A stretch of 64,000 nt of DNA, from NCBI RefSeq assembly GCF_041224545.1, contig NZ_JBGFGP010000090.1:1-64000 (forward strand), read 5' to 3'. Every line of letters starts with the position of its first letter. Position 1 is the first letter of the stretch. A model generated the notes under the pieces. The model was not told the DNA's origin and made no database searches. It saw nothing but the letters and a program-made list of their open reading frames with translations. This stretch comes from Sedimentitalea sp041224545 (GTDB lineage: Bacteria; Pseudomonadota; Alphaproteobacteria; Rhodobacterales; Rhodobacteraceae). Shown one piece after another: positions 1-8,586 of this stretch. A program made the position numbers and the translations under genes.

Positions 1-76
1 GCCACTGCAAGCGCGCCGAGCGCTTGAGCAATTTGAGGGCTCCGCGCCCGGCGCGCTTGCCCAAACCGAAACCCAT
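1..76 (-). CDS. possible start of a further small cationic protein, cut by the window edge
   Basis: Downstream of the hydrolase-like gene an open frame runs off the left edge, beginning MGFGLGKRAGRGALK and rich in Lys and Arg. It lies in the same frame as the preceding gene after its TAA stop. TTG codons at 91 and 85 could serve as alternative starts and would add a short hydrophobic lead. No clear ribosome binding site is visible, so this may not be a gene. If real, it would be the fifth gene of the ACP cluster. Confidence 0.25.
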   Translation of the reverse strand, partial: MGFGLGKRAGRGALKLLKRSARLQW

Positions 77-106
77 GATTATCAAGATCAAACCCGCAGA
101 CTCTCG

Positions 107-1198
107 TTATGAACGAGGGACCGAAGGGGGGCAGGTCAGGACGATTACGGTATGCTTGTCGGACTCATAGAGATGTGGAACGACGATATCGGTATTGTCC
201 TTCAGCGCGGTCATCTGTGACATGTCGAATTCGTGATATTTTCCGACAAAGAAATCGACCCGCTTGATTCCCGAGTTTTTGACGACGCTGATCAGATCGA
301 TGAGTTCGAGTTCGCCCGCTTCTGCCGCAGCTTGCGCACGGTTGAAGTGCTGGCGATTCTCGGCTTCGACCCCAAGTTCAAAAGACGTCGGGCCAGACGT
401 CGCAATGACGTGGTCGATCCCGAGATCGCAGCTCATGTGCAGGGCACCGTAGACACCGGCAGATCCTCCGATCGCGGTAATCTGGGTGTCGCGAAACTCA
501 TCAAGCAGATCGTGCAGGTAGGCAAGCGTCTGCTGTCGGTTTCCGATCTGTCTTATGCCGCCGAGATACAGAAGACGCGCCTTGTCAAAACAGGCAATGA
601 CATTGGCGTTCAGGGGCTGACCAATCGCGCGGTCCAGAAGACAGGTCGTCAGGTTGGACATCAGATAGGGGATGCCGGGAAACATCATCAGGGTGCGGGT
701 GGCGCCGGGGCGGCGGATGACGACGATCCCCTCTTCGGGATCGATGCGCGGTGTCGGTTTCACACTGTCAATCGTCTGATAAAGCGAGGAAAGTTCGTTC
801 GGTCCCTGCGCTTGCGGATATGTTGCGGCGATCCCCGCGAGGAACGGTTTCTGGAACTCGAAAACCGGGCAGTCGCGTTCCAGTTCCCACAACTGGATAC
901 GGGCTTCGTTGATGTTCCGGTAATTCGGAACCAGTTCTCCGGTCAGCCGCCAATGAGCGAGAGATTTGTAAACGCCCAGCTTCGCACGCCGTTGGGCGCC
1001 ACCTTGCCGGGGCGGCAGCTGTTCGATCCGGTTCAGGATTTGCTGTGTCTCTTCGCGCCGGTCAGCATCCCAGAGAATGTCGCGCGCATCTTCCAGAAGT
1101 TTCAGCAGCGGGCGCGCTTCTGCGTCTGCCATGTCGTCATCCGTTCCGGTGCGCTCTGGCTGCGCCGCTTTGCGCTTGAACAGGTGGAGTGGATTCAC
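107..1198 (-). CDS. alpha/beta-hydrolase-like protein of the ACP/ketosynthase cluster
   Basis: 363 residues, starting at GTG; this GTG overlaps the TGA of the acyl carrier protein gene (GTGA), so translation is probably coupled. I do not recognise a named family. The first 150 residues are mostly helical and charged. The second half alternates strands and helices and contains IGGSAG with Ser246, which resembles the nucleophile elbow of alpha/beta hydrolases; His349 in SDKHT near the C-terminus and an Asp near 315 could complete a triad. Next to an ACP and a ketosynthase, an acyl-ACP hydrolase or acyltransferase role is a reasonable inference but is unproven. No signal peptide or membrane segment is evident. 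Confidence 0.7.
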   Translation of the reverse strand: MNPLHLFKRKAAQPERTGTDDDMADAEARPLLKLLEDARDILWDADRREETQQILNRIEQLPPRQGGAQRRAKLGVYKSLAHWRLTGELVPNYRNINEARIQLWELERDCPVFEFQKPFLAGIAATYPQAQGPNELSSLYQTIDSVKPTPRIDPEEGIVVIRRPGATRTLMMFPGIPYLMSNLTTCLLDRAIGQPLNANVIACFDKARLLYLGGIRQIGNRQQTLAYLHDLLDEFRDTQITAIGGSAGVYGALHMSCDLGIDHVIATSGPTSFELGVEAENRQHFNRAQAAAEAGELELIDLISVVKNSGIKRVDFFVGKYHEFDMSQMTALKDNTDIVVPHLYESDKHTVIVLTCPPSVPRS

Positions 1199-1428
1199 GC
1201 TTGCGACTCCGAGACATAGGCGACGAGGCTGTTCAACGTGTCGTACTTGTCTTCGTCGCCTTCCGCGATCACCACATCGAACTCTTCCTGCACTTCGAGA
1301 AGCACGGTCGCCAGGTCCAGGGAATCCAGCCCGGAGTCGAAAAACTTGGCATCTGCCTTGATCATGCTGCCATCGATACCGTCGACATTTTCGGTGATGA
1401 TCTCGCGAATTTTGGCTTCGATTGTCAT
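1195..1428 (-). CDS. acyl carrier protein
   Basis: 77 residues, the usual ACP length. The motif DSGLDSLDLA places the phosphopantetheine-accepting serine at position 36, and the chain is acidic and helical as in the family. It carries acyl intermediates as thioesters in the cytoplasm. The ATG overlaps the TGA of the upstream ketosynthase gene (ATGA), and its own stop overlaps the GTG of the hydrolase-like gene. It is not beside fabF or fabD, so it is probably a dedicated carrier for this small cluster rather than the housekeeping AcpP. The ATG is preferred to upstream in-frame codons because of the coupled start and because nothing ACP-like precedes it. Confidence 0.93.
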   Translation of the reverse strand: MTIEAKIREIITENVDGIDGSMIKADAKFFDSGLDSLDLATVLLEVQEEFDVVIAEGDEDKYDTLNSLVAYVSESQA

Positions 1429-2372
1429 TGGGTTTCCTTTGTCGTCAGAATGGTTGTCGCCCAGCCAAGGCCGACGCCGAACCCCGAGACCATGACGGTC
1501 CGGACCGCGGCGCGATCGAGATCGGCGAGGATGAGCGGAATCGAGGAAGAAACGGTATTTCCATAGGCGGCACAGGGCAGCACGTCGGGCGCAGGAATAC
1601 GCGCGCGTTTGCACACCGTGTCGACGATGAACTTGGAGCCGGGGTGCAGCGCATACGCGTCGATATCCTCGGCGACCAGATCGTTGGCGGCCAGCGTACG
1701 CTTGAGGCTCTTGGGAACGTTGAGGGCGCAGAAATCGAAAACCGCGCGTCCGTTCATTTCCAATACGCCGTCTGCGTTCCGACGGATGGCTGCGGCCTTT
1801 TCCCCCTTGGTTCCAAAGTCGAACGCGCCGATGCGCCAGGAGGAACCCGGCTCGATCAGGGTCGCGGTTGCCGCGTCGCCAAAGATCATCGAGGTGTTCT
1901 TGTCATCCTCGCTGAGCGATTTGGAATAGGGGTCGGCGGTAAAGATCACCGCGCGCTGTCCACCCGCTGCCATCAGGTGCCCGGAAACGGTCGCCAGCGC
2001 CGACACGAAGCCCGAACAGCCCAGCGAGATGTCGAATGCGAAACAGGACGCGGGCAGGCCCAGCTTGTCATGCACTATAGCGGAACAATGCGGCAGCCCG
2101 TGACCATCCGGATGCTGGGTCACGACCACGATCAGGTCGAGCGAGTCCGCGTCGAAATCATCACCCAGTTTGTGGGTCAGATCCGAGAATGCGGCGACGC
2201 AGAGATCGCTGGTTTCCTGTTCCGCGTCCTTGCGGGCGGTTGCCTTGAAACCGATCTTGGAACGCAGGGAATCGAGATCGTATTCGAACTTTTCAGCCCG
2301 GGGCACATTGTCGAGGCGCGTCTCGGGCAGATAGGTGCCGATCTCGGAAATCGCAAAGGGGTTATTCGCCAT
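1425..2372 (-). CDS. 3-oxoacyl-ACP synthase III family protein (FabH-like)
   Basis: 315 residues from the ATG at 2372, the normal KAS III length. The Cys-His-Asn triad is visible: Cys119 in SLGCSGF, His243 in ALHPGSKF and Asn272 in AAYGNT. KAS III enzymes condense an acyl-CoA or similar starter with malonyl-ACP. Linkage to a private ACP suggests that this paralogue makes or loads a specialised acyl chain rather than starting bulk fatty acid synthesis. A GTGGAG sequence lies about 12 bases before the chosen start. A longer frame (to 2450) has no good ribosome binding site and would overlap the upstream gene heavily. The gene overlaps the end of the upstream gene by 11 bases and the ACP start by 4. 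Confidence 0.88.
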   Translation of the reverse strand: MANNPFAISEIGTYLPETRLDNVPRAEKFEYDLDSLRSKIGFKATARKDAEQETSDLCVAAFSDLTHKLGDDFDADSLDLIVVVTQHPDGHGLPHCSAIVHDKLGLPASCFAFDISLGCSGFVSALATVSGHLMAAGGQRAVIFTADPYSKSLSEDDKNTSMIFGDAATATLIEPGSSWRIGAFDFGTKGEKAAAIRRNADGVLEMNGRAVFDFCALNVPKSLKRTLAANDLVAEDIDAYALHPGSKFIVDTVCKRARIPAPDVLPCAAYGNTVSSSIPLILADLDRAAVRTVMVSGFGVGLGWATTILTTKETQ

Positions 2373-2943
2373 AAAAAACCAATTCTCCACAAGAGGTTCC
2401 ATTCGACAGAATTCGCGACTTGAATATTCGCGTTCCCATGTGCGAGGCAAGCTCTAGATCAAAGGGCGCATCATTCGGCAGGAAACGACCCAGAGAGACT
2501 TTGGCGGCGATCAATTTGACCCCGGGATTAAGCTCCTTGTTGATCAGAACCTTGTTGGCGGCGATCAACCGGTCAAAGACCGTCGCGCCGGGCTTTGGCT
2601 CCGAATGGATGGTTTTTTCAGTCACGTCCGCAGGGTCGGCAAGGGCGGCTTCGTCATAGCTGTCGCGTCTGACCACGGGCATATCGGTGTCTTCGGACAA
2701 TTCCCAGCTGCGGGTCACGTCGCCGCGGGTGATCGTCACATGGCCCGAGCCGCTCTTGGGGCGGGGGGCGTCGACGGGCGTAAAGCAGACCCGGCTCGTC
2801 ATCCAGTTCCGGAGCACCAGAGACATCGCGTCATAAGGTGCGAAACGCGCGGTCAGTTCGTTGCACAGGCTTGCGCTGTGAACATAGCTGCGCGCTTCGC
2901 GGAACGGGCAATCAAGATGAAAAGGGATATGTTGCAGCGTCAA
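2362..2943 (-). CDS. uncharacterised protein, first gene of the ACP cluster
   Basis: 193 residues, probably starting at TTG (2943), because CAGAGGAG lies about 8 bases before it and no ATG is nearby. I do not recognise the family. The last 50 residues, ending GELVFYGE, alternate like the closing strands of a hotdog-fold dehydratase, but the N-terminal half with its cysteines does not match one, so this is only a hint. It is soluble, with no signal or membrane segment. Its end overlaps the ketosynthase start, so it belongs to the same operon and presumably acts on the same acyl substrate. Confidence 0.75.
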   Translation of the reverse strand: MTLQHIPFHLDCPFREARSYVHSASLCNELTARFAPYDAMSLVLRNWMTSRVCFTPVDAPRPKSGSGHVTITRGDVTRSWELSEDTDMPVVRRDSYDEAALADPADVTEKTIHSEPKPGATVFDRLIAANKVLINKELNPGVKLIAAKVSLGRFLPNDAPFDLELASHMGTRIFKSRILSNGTSCGELVFYGE

Positions 2944-3257
2944 TGCAGGCTCCTCTGAGCGTCGCCCCGTTCAGGTGGGCATCTTCAAAGCCTGCGTATT
3001 GGAAGCGCCGCAGCGCGGCAAGCGCCTATTGGATTTCCCAGATGCATAGGTGACGTGTTTTTGCGCGGTCGCGAACCGATATACCGCCAACGGCGAAACC
3101 GACGTAATTCCAGGAAATGCCAGCGGACGTATCGTCAACTGGGTTCTGACGAATTCCAACGCGATGTCATGGCGCGATGGCAAAGGCCTATGGATCTGCG
3201 GTCTATCGGCCAGCGCATCGCCGGGCGTCTGAACGTGGTGGCTCCGGTCCCGGCAGT
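2944..3257. other. intergenic region upstream of the ACP cluster
   Basis: 314 bases between the BASS-type transporter gene, which ends at 3258, and the TTG start of the ACP cluster. Short open frames on both strands show no family resemblance or ribosome binding site. The promoter of the ACP cluster should lie here on the minus strand, but I could not pick out a convincing -35/-10 pair. No strong terminator hairpin was found for the upstream transporter operon. Confidence 0.4.
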
Positions 3258-4178
3258 CTAGTGGCGATAGGCTCGCGCCAGCAGTACCGGGGTCAGCAGC
3301 ATCGGGAGCTGATAGCAGCCCAGAAAGACCAGCAGCGGCGCGGTCACGTCCGGGGGCAGGGCGACGAAGAAAAGAGACACGTTCCGGTTGCCGGCGACGA
3401 GGGCGCGGGCACCGCTGACCGGATCGCGGCCAAAGCACAGCATGAAGAGCTGGGTGCCGAAATTCGCGGCGAATGCGACGATCAGCCAGAACAGGAAGGT
3501 TGCCGTGTCCTGTGTTATCGCCTCGGAGACAGAGGCCATCAGCGCGATGACGAATATCGCCAGAGCAACCACGGATAGCCCATCCATGCGCTGCACGGTT
3601 ACGGCTGCGGGACCGGCTTTGGAGAATGCGACACGGCGCAGGATGATCGCGCCGCCCCCGGCAAGCAGGATGGTCAGAACCAGTCGCAGGGTTGCGGCGA
3701 TAACCTGTTCCGGCGGGCCAAGTGCGGGCAGCAGCCAGAACACCGGCAGGGCCGTCAGCGGCAGCAACACGCTTCCCATACTCATCAGCTGCATCGCGGT
3801 CGCCACATCCAGCCGCATGATGGCGGCGATGTTGGGGCTGCTGACGATAGGGGGCGCGCAGGCCAGCAGGACAAGTGCCAGCGTCACGGCGGAGTGCGCG
3901 GCATCGAGGGCGAAGGCGACCGCCAGGATCGCCATCGGCAGGGCCAGTTGCGCGATCAGGACATATGCCGTGGCACGCGGCAGGCCACTGCCCAGCAACC
4001 GCAGATCGGCCGGTGACAGGCGCAGGGCACCGAAAAACAGCAGGATGACCACCATCTCGGGAATCCAGCGTGACAGGATCTCTGCAAGCCCGGGCAGGGC
4101 GATGCCGACCGCAAGCCCGGCCACCAGGATCGAGCGCGCATAACGCGATGCGAAAAGCAGCGGGTCGAACGAGATCAT
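3258..4178 (-). CDS. bile acid:sodium symporter (BASS/SBF-like) family membrane transporter
   Basis: 306 residues with about nine or ten hydrophobic segments, matching the size of BASS/SBF proteins. The ATG at 4178 overlaps the TGA of dctM (ATGA), which fixes the start. Helix-breaking stretches such as CAPPIVSSPNIAA and VAGNRNVSLF are typical of the crossing helices in this fold. The family moves organic anions across the inner membrane with sodium. Its place as last gene of a TRAP operon suggests that it handles the same or a derived solute. The substrate cannot be read from sequence. Confidence 0.75.
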   Translation of the reverse strand: MISFDPLLFASRYARSILVAGLAVGIALPGLAEILSRWIPEMVVILLFFGALRLSPADLRLLGSGLPRATAYVLIAQLALPMAILAVAFALDAAHSAVTLALVLLACAPPIVSSPNIAAIMRLDVATAMQLMSMGSVLLPLTALPVFWLLPALGPPEQVIAATLRLVLTILLAGGGAIILRRVAFSKAGPAAVTVQRMDGLSVVALAIFVIALMASVSEAITQDTATFLFWLIVAFAANFGTQLFMLCFGRDPVSGARALVAGNRNVSLFFVALPPDVTAPLLVFLGCYQLPMLLTPVLLARAYRH

Positions 4179-5485
4179 CCAGGCGATTGCCGGATGTTTT
4201 CGGGCAGCCATGTGGCCAGTTCGGGCCAGATCACAAGGATCACCACCATCACCATCATCAGCAGAACCATCGGGATCGCCGTCTTTGCGATATAGGAGAT
4301 TTCATGGTTGGTCATGCCTTGCAGCACGAAGAGGTTGAAACCGATCGGCGGGGTGACCTGTGCCATCTCGACCACGACCACGATGAAGATGCCGAACCAG
4401 ATCACGTCGATCCCGGCGTCCCGGATCATCGGTTCGACAATCGCCATCGTCAGCACGACCGAGGATATGCCGTCCAGGAACATGCCGAGCACGATATAGA
4501 ACAGCGTCAGCGCCATGATGAGCACCACCGGCGTCAGGTTCATCTGGTCGATCCATCCGGCCAGCGCGCGCGGCAGGCCGGTAAAGCCCATCGCGAGCGA
4601 CAGAAACGAAGCCCCCATCAGGATCAGGGCGATCATCGCCGATGTCGCCGTCGCGCCCATCAGGCTTTCGCGGAAGGTCGACCAGCTGAGCGAGCCCTGT
4701 GCGCCGGCCAGCACCAGCGAACCGAGTACCCCGACCGCCGCCGCCTCGGTCGCCGTGGCCCAGCCGAAATACATCGACCCGATGACCAGCGACACCAGCA
4801 GCAGAACCGGGATCAGGAAGCGGCTTTCGCGCAGCATCTCGGCCAGGCTCAGCTTTGGCTCGGGGCGGGCGTGTTCGGATTTGCGCAGAAAATGCCAGGC
4901 AATGATGTAGGTCGTGAAAAGCCCTGCCAGAACCAGGCCCGGTATGATCCCGGCCATGAATAGCTTGGTGATCGATTCGTTGATGGTGACGCCGTAGACG
5001 ATCAGCGTCAGTGACGGCGGAATCATCAGACCCAGCGTCGCGGCGCCGGCCAGCGTTCCGATGATCATGTATTCCGGATAGCCACGCGCGCGCAGTTCCG
5101 GGATCGACATCTTGCCCACGGTGGTCAGCGTCGCCGCAGACGAGCCGGAGACAGCGGCGAAGATCGTGCAGCCGGCGATATTGGTATGCAGCAGCCCGCC
5201 GGGCAGGCCGCGCATCCAGGGCGCGAGACCGCGGAACATGTCTTCGGACAGCCGCGTGCGATAGAGAATCTCGCCCATCCAGATGAACAATGGGAGGGCG
5301 GTCAGGGTCCAGCTGGAGGCACCCGACCAGATGGTGGTCAGCATGGCATCACCCGCAGGCCGGCTGGTGAAGAGCTCCATGCCGACCCAGGCAACGCCCA
5401 TCAGTGCAAGCCCGACCCAGACCGAACTGCCCAGCAGGGCGAAGAGCACAAAGAGAAAGATGATCGTGGCGTAAAGTTCGCTCAT
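4175..5485 (-). CDS. dctM: TRAP transporter large permease subunit (DctM)
   Basis: 436 residues beginning MSELYATIIF, with about twelve hydrophobic segments and DctM features such as PPSLTLIVYG and TPPIGFNLFV. DctM forms the channel of the tripartite ATP-independent periplasmic transporter and uses a sodium or proton gradient. The ATG overlaps the TGA of dctQ, and the stop overlaps the next gene, so dctQ, dctM and the BASS gene are translated in sequence. Upstream in-frame codons are rejected because they would lie inside dctQ. The substrate is unknown. Confidence 0.95.
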   Translation of the reverse strand: MSELYATIIFLFVLFALLGSSVWVGLALMGVAWVGMELFTSRPAGDAMLTTIWSGASSWTLTALPLFIWMGEILYRTRLSEDMFRGLAPWMRGLPGGLLHTNIAGCTIFAAVSGSSAATLTTVGKMSIPELRARGYPEYMIIGTLAGAATLGLMIPPSLTLIVYGVTINESITKLFMAGIIPGLVLAGLFTTYIIAWHFLRKSEHARPEPKLSLAEMLRESRFLIPVLLLVSLVIGSMYFGWATATEAAAVGVLGSLVLAGAQGSLSWSTFRESLMGATATSAMIALILMGASFLSLAMGFTGLPRALAGWIDQMNLTPVVLIMALTLFYIVLGMFLDGISSVVLTMAIVEPMIRDAGIDVIWFGIFIVVVVEMAQVTPPIGFNLFVLQGMTNHEISYIAKTAIPMVLLMMVMVVILVIWPELATWLPENIRQSPG

Positions 5486-6195
5486 TCCATGGCCTCCGTC
5501 TTGATCCGGCTTTGGCCGGTGGCCGCCATACGGGTCAGGTTGTCCCAGAGTGCAATTGCAAGCAGGATGGTTCCGATCGACATCGGCAGTTGTGGCAACC
5601 AGATGGGCGTATAGACCCATCCGTCACCGGTTTGTGCCCATAGCGCGGGCCATTTGCCCGGTGCCGTGACGAACGTCGCGAAAAAAGACAACAGCCATTC
5701 GGGGACCATGTCCTGCCCCTGCGTGCGGTCGTTCAGCATCTTTGAGAGCAGGTTCGTCTTGACGGCATAGCGCGCGAAATACGTGGCGATGATCGCTGCG
5801 AGGAACGTCGCGAGCAAATCCAGCCAGCGTCGTGTGAACGCGTTGAGATTAAGGAAGATCGACACCCGGATATGCGCGCCGCGATTGAGCGCATAGGCCA
5901 GCGCGAAGAACGAGGTTGCGGCCATCGCGTACCCGGCGAACTCGGTCGAACCGGGAAAGGCGATGCTGCTCCAGCGCGTGACCATCTGCAAGACGATGAT
6001 CACCAGGATCATCACCAGAAAGAACGCGGAGATCGCGCCGCTGACAAGATAAAGCCGGTCCAGAATGTTCCAGAGCGGCGCGAGCAGGCGTTGTGCCGCC
6101 CGTGGACGCAGCGCGCAGAGCGCCACCAGAACCGTCGGCAGCACGAACAGCCAGACCCACAAGGGCAGCCCCATCCAGGCGGACCAGTCATTCAT
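5482..6195 (-). CDS. dctQ: TRAP transporter small permease subunit (DctQ)
   Basis: 237 residues, rather long for DctQ, with an N-terminal hydrophobic segment, the central helix pair and a C-terminal helix. The sequence around GSTEFAGYAM and GAHIRVSIFL corresponds to the conserved DctQ core, where an acidic residue in the second helix and the downstream R-V motif are usual. An insert near residues 155-195 rich in Trp and Pro explains the extra length. It supports DctM in the inner membrane. It lies between dctP, 59 bases upstream, and dctM, which it overlaps. Confidence 0.9.
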   Translation of the reverse strand: MNDWSAWMGLPLWVWLFVLPTVLVALCALRPRAAQRLLAPLWNILDRLYLVSGAISAFFLVMILVIIVLQMVTRWSSIAFPGSTEFAGYAMAATSFFALAYALNRGAHIRVSIFLNLNAFTRRWLDLLATFLAAIIATYFARYAVKTNLLSKMLNDRTQGQDMVPEWLLSFFATFVTAPGKWPALWAQTGDGWVYTPIWLPQLPMSIGTILLAIALWDNLTRMAATGQSRIKTEAME

Positions 6196-6254
6196 TCAGT
6201 CTCTCCGTCAGGAATGGCGGCGCATCCCGGCCGGGTGCGCCGCCGGTTGGCGTG

Positions 6255-7226
6255 TTACCGGGCGGTGTAGGCGTCGATGATCGCCTGACCTTCGGAGCCG
6301 GTGACTGCGAGCCAATCCTCTTGCATCTTCGCGCCGATCGCCTGCAACTCTGCCAGGAATTCCGGCCCTGCGTCGGTCACGGTCATGCCATTGGCTTCGA
6401 GCTGTTCGAAATACCAGTTCGACAGCTCTTCCGCCTTGGCGAGACAGGCGGCGCCGGTTTCATCGGCGGCCTTCTGAACCGCGGCGCGGGTGTCGTCATC
6501 CAGCCCGTCCCAGGCCTGTTTGTTGACCATCACGTAGTTGCGCGGCAGCCAAGCGTTGACCTTGTAATAATGGCTGAGCTGCTCCCAGACCTTGCGATCA
6601 TAGCCGGTCGAGCCGGACGAGATGAAGGCCTCGGCAACGCCGGTGGCCAGGGCCTGGCTCAGTTCGGCGGCCTCGACCTGCACCGGTATCATGCCCAGCT
6701 CTTCTGCGAAGGTGGCGGTGGCGGTGTTGTAGCTGCGAAACTTGACGTTCTGGGTGTCGGCCGAGGAGTTTACCTCTTTCTTGAAGTAGAACCCCTGACC
6801 CGGCCACGGGCAGGTATAGAGCGTCACCAGGTTCTGTTCGGCAAGCGCGGTATTGACCGGTTCCTTGGCAGCCTGCCAGAGCTTTTCGTTGTCGGCAAAG
6901 GAGGTGGCGAGGAACGGGACGTTGTCCCAGCCCAGCAACGGAGTCTCGTTTGCGTGCGATGACATCAGGCGTTCACCGATCGGAGCCTGCCCGGTCTGGA
7001 TGGCGCGTTTGATCTCGCCGCCCTTGAACAGCGCGCCGCCCGGGTGAACGGTGATTTCAAGCGCGCCGCCGGTGTATTCACCCACCTTGTCGGCAAAGAC
7101 CTGGCCCATCTCGGAATGAAAGTTCGACGCGGCATAGGCCATTGGCATATCCCAGTTTTCAGCCTGGGCTGCGGCCCCCAGGGCCAGTGTGGCGGCGGTC
7201 GCGCCCAGCAGTTTCGTCAGTTGCAT
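6255..7226 (-). CDS. dctP: TRAP transporter substrate-binding protein (DctP)
   Basis: 323 residues from ATG 7226, preceded by AGAGGGGAT. The first 22 residues, ending AAAQA, form a signal peptide, so the protein is periplasmic. The rest fits the DctP fold: GQVFADKVGEYTGG near the N-terminus, FRSYNTATATFAEELG in the middle (the region whose Arg usually binds the substrate carboxylate) and QALATGVAEAFISSG after it. It captures an organic acid or similar solute for DctQM. Its position directly behind a DadA-like oxidase gene suggests an amino acid, amine or hydroxy/keto acid as substrate (inference). Confidence 0.93.
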   Translation of the reverse strand: MQLTKLLGATAATLALGAAAQAENWDMPMAYAASNFHSEMGQVFADKVGEYTGGALEITVHPGGALFKGGEIKRAIQTGQAPIGERLMSSHANETPLLGWDNVPFLATSFADNEKLWQAAKEPVNTALAEQNLVTLYTCPWPGQGFYFKKEVNSSADTQNVKFRSYNTATATFAEELGMIPVQVEAAELSQALATGVAEAFISSGSTGYDRKVWEQLSHYYKVNAWLPRNYVMVNKQAWDGLDDDTRAAVQKAADETGAACLAKAEELSNWYFEQLEANGMTVTDAGPEFLAELQAIGAKMQEDWLAVTGSEGQAIIDAYTAR

Positions 7227-7252
7227 CCTGATATCCCCTCTGTTGATTGGGT

Positions 7253-8518
7253 TCATGCCTGTCGCGCCGGTGAAAAGGCCGACAGGTCGGTGTTGACCGG
7301 TTGCCCGGTGATCATCTGCGCCAACCAGCGCCCCGTCTTGGGGCCGCCGCTGAGGCCGATATGATGGTGCCCGTAGCCGACATAGACATTCCTGGCGGCT
7401 GGTGCCTGTCCGATTGCGGGAATGGAATCCGCCGTTGCCGGACGATGGCCCATCCATTCCACAATGTTGTCATAGGTGAGGTCCGGAAACAGCGCGGCGA
7501 CCTGTCGCTTCAACAGGTCGAACGGCGCACGGGACGGGCCGGTGTCGAGCCCTCCGAATTCGACGACCCCCGCACAACGCAGGCGTCCTTCCATGGAACC
7601 GACCACGAATTTGCCCGCCGCCACCATGATGGGCGATTTCAGGGTAATCGACGGATTCACGAATTCGACGTGGTATCCGCGCTCTGATTCCAGTGGCACC
7701 GTGATACCAAGCTGACGCGCAAGAGATCCGCTCCAGACACCGGTGGCGAGCACGAAACTGTCGGCGGCAATCGCGCCCGCGCGCGTGCGGGCGCCTGTCA
7801 CGATGTCTCCGCTGAGATCGAAGCCGGTAATCTCATCTGTCAGCAATGTGCCGCCATTGGCCACGAAATGCTCGGCCAGCGCTTTCACATAGGCACCCGG
7901 ATCGGTGATCAGCCCGTGATCGGGACATTCGACCCCATAGCCAAAGCGGCCTGCCAGTGCCGGGTCATGGGCGGCCATGTCGTCCGCGGTCATTTCCCGG
8001 AACCTGTAACCGCGCTTGCGACGGATCGACCAGACATAGCCATCCGCGTCGAAGGCGGCCTTGTCCGGATAGCCAAAGAGATAACTGCCCGGGCGGACAT
8101 AGGCCGCGGCAGGCGTGCCCTGCGCCAGGGCGATATGCTGATCCGCACAATCACCGAGCAAGTCCGTCAGCGCGCGCGAGGTCCGTTCGACCTGCGCATC
8201 GGTTGCATTGGCAAGGTATCGGCGCAGGAAGGGCAGCAGGCGCGGCAGGTAGCGCCATTTCAGAAACAGCGGCTGGTCGGGATCAAGCAGCATTCGCGGT
8301 GCCCTGGCGAGCAATCCCGGAACCGTGACCGGCACGACGGCACAGGCCGCCAGAATGCCGCCATTGCCGTGGGAGGTGCCGCTGGCGGGACCGCTCCGGT
8401 CAGTCAGCGTGACATTCAGACCGGCGCGTTGCAGCCAAAGCGCGGTCGATACACCGACGATGCCGGCACCGATGACCAATACCTCTGAATTTTTCCCTGT
8501 CACGTATTCCCCCGTCAT
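7253..8518 (-). CDS. FAD-dependent oxidoreductase, D-amino acid dehydrogenase (DadA)-like
   Basis: 421 residues. The dinucleotide-binding motif VIGAGIVGVS (about residues 15-24) and a C-terminal GYGHHHIGLS stretch are typical of the DAO/DadA family, which oxidises D-amino acids or secondary amines with FAD at the inner membrane face. A second start (GTG, six codons in) also follows a GGGGGA run, so the exact N-terminus is uncertain. It lies 26 bases upstream of dctP on the same strand and probably processes the solute that the TRAP system imports. Exact substrate specificity is not readable; sarcosine or hydroxyproline-type oxidases are alternatives. Confidence 0.85.
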   Translation of the reverse strand: MTGEYVTGKNSEVLVIGAGIVGVSTALWLQRAGLNVTLTDRSGPASGTSHGNGGILAACAVVPVTVPGLLARAPRMLLDPDQPLFLKWRYLPRLLPFLRRYLANATDAQVERTSRALTDLLGDCADQHIALAQGTPAAAYVRPGSYLFGYPDKAAFDADGYVWSIRRKRGYRFREMTADDMAAHDPALAGRFGYGVECPDHGLITDPGAYVKALAEHFVANGGTLLTDEITGFDLSGDIVTGARTRAGAIAADSFVLATGVWSGSLARQLGITVPLESERGYHVEFVNPSITLKSPIMVAAGKFVVGSMEGRLRCAGVVEFGGLDTGPSRAPFDLLKRQVAALFPDLTYDNIVEWMGHRPATADSIPAIGQAPAARNVYVGYGHHHIGLSGGPKTGRWLAQMITGQPVNTDLSAFSPARQA

Positions 8519-8586
8519 TCCCCCGCAGATTGACGTGTTAACGAATTAAATGCCAACGGTTTTTCGCGAAACGTCCTGGTGCCGTG

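Noticed and set aside
233..1219. Long plus-strand open frame opposite the hydrolase-like gene
   Set aside because: It lies antisense to a gene with coupled starts and stops, has no family resemblance and is expected from GC-rich codon use.
1422..2423. Long plus-strand open frame opposite the ketosynthase gene
   Set aside because: The minus strand carries the full KAS III triad, so this is a shadow.
4070..4963. His-rich plus-strand open frame (runs of His, Asp and Arg)
   Set aside because: It is the antisense of the dctM/BASS helices; the His run is an artefact of hydrophobic codons on the other strand.
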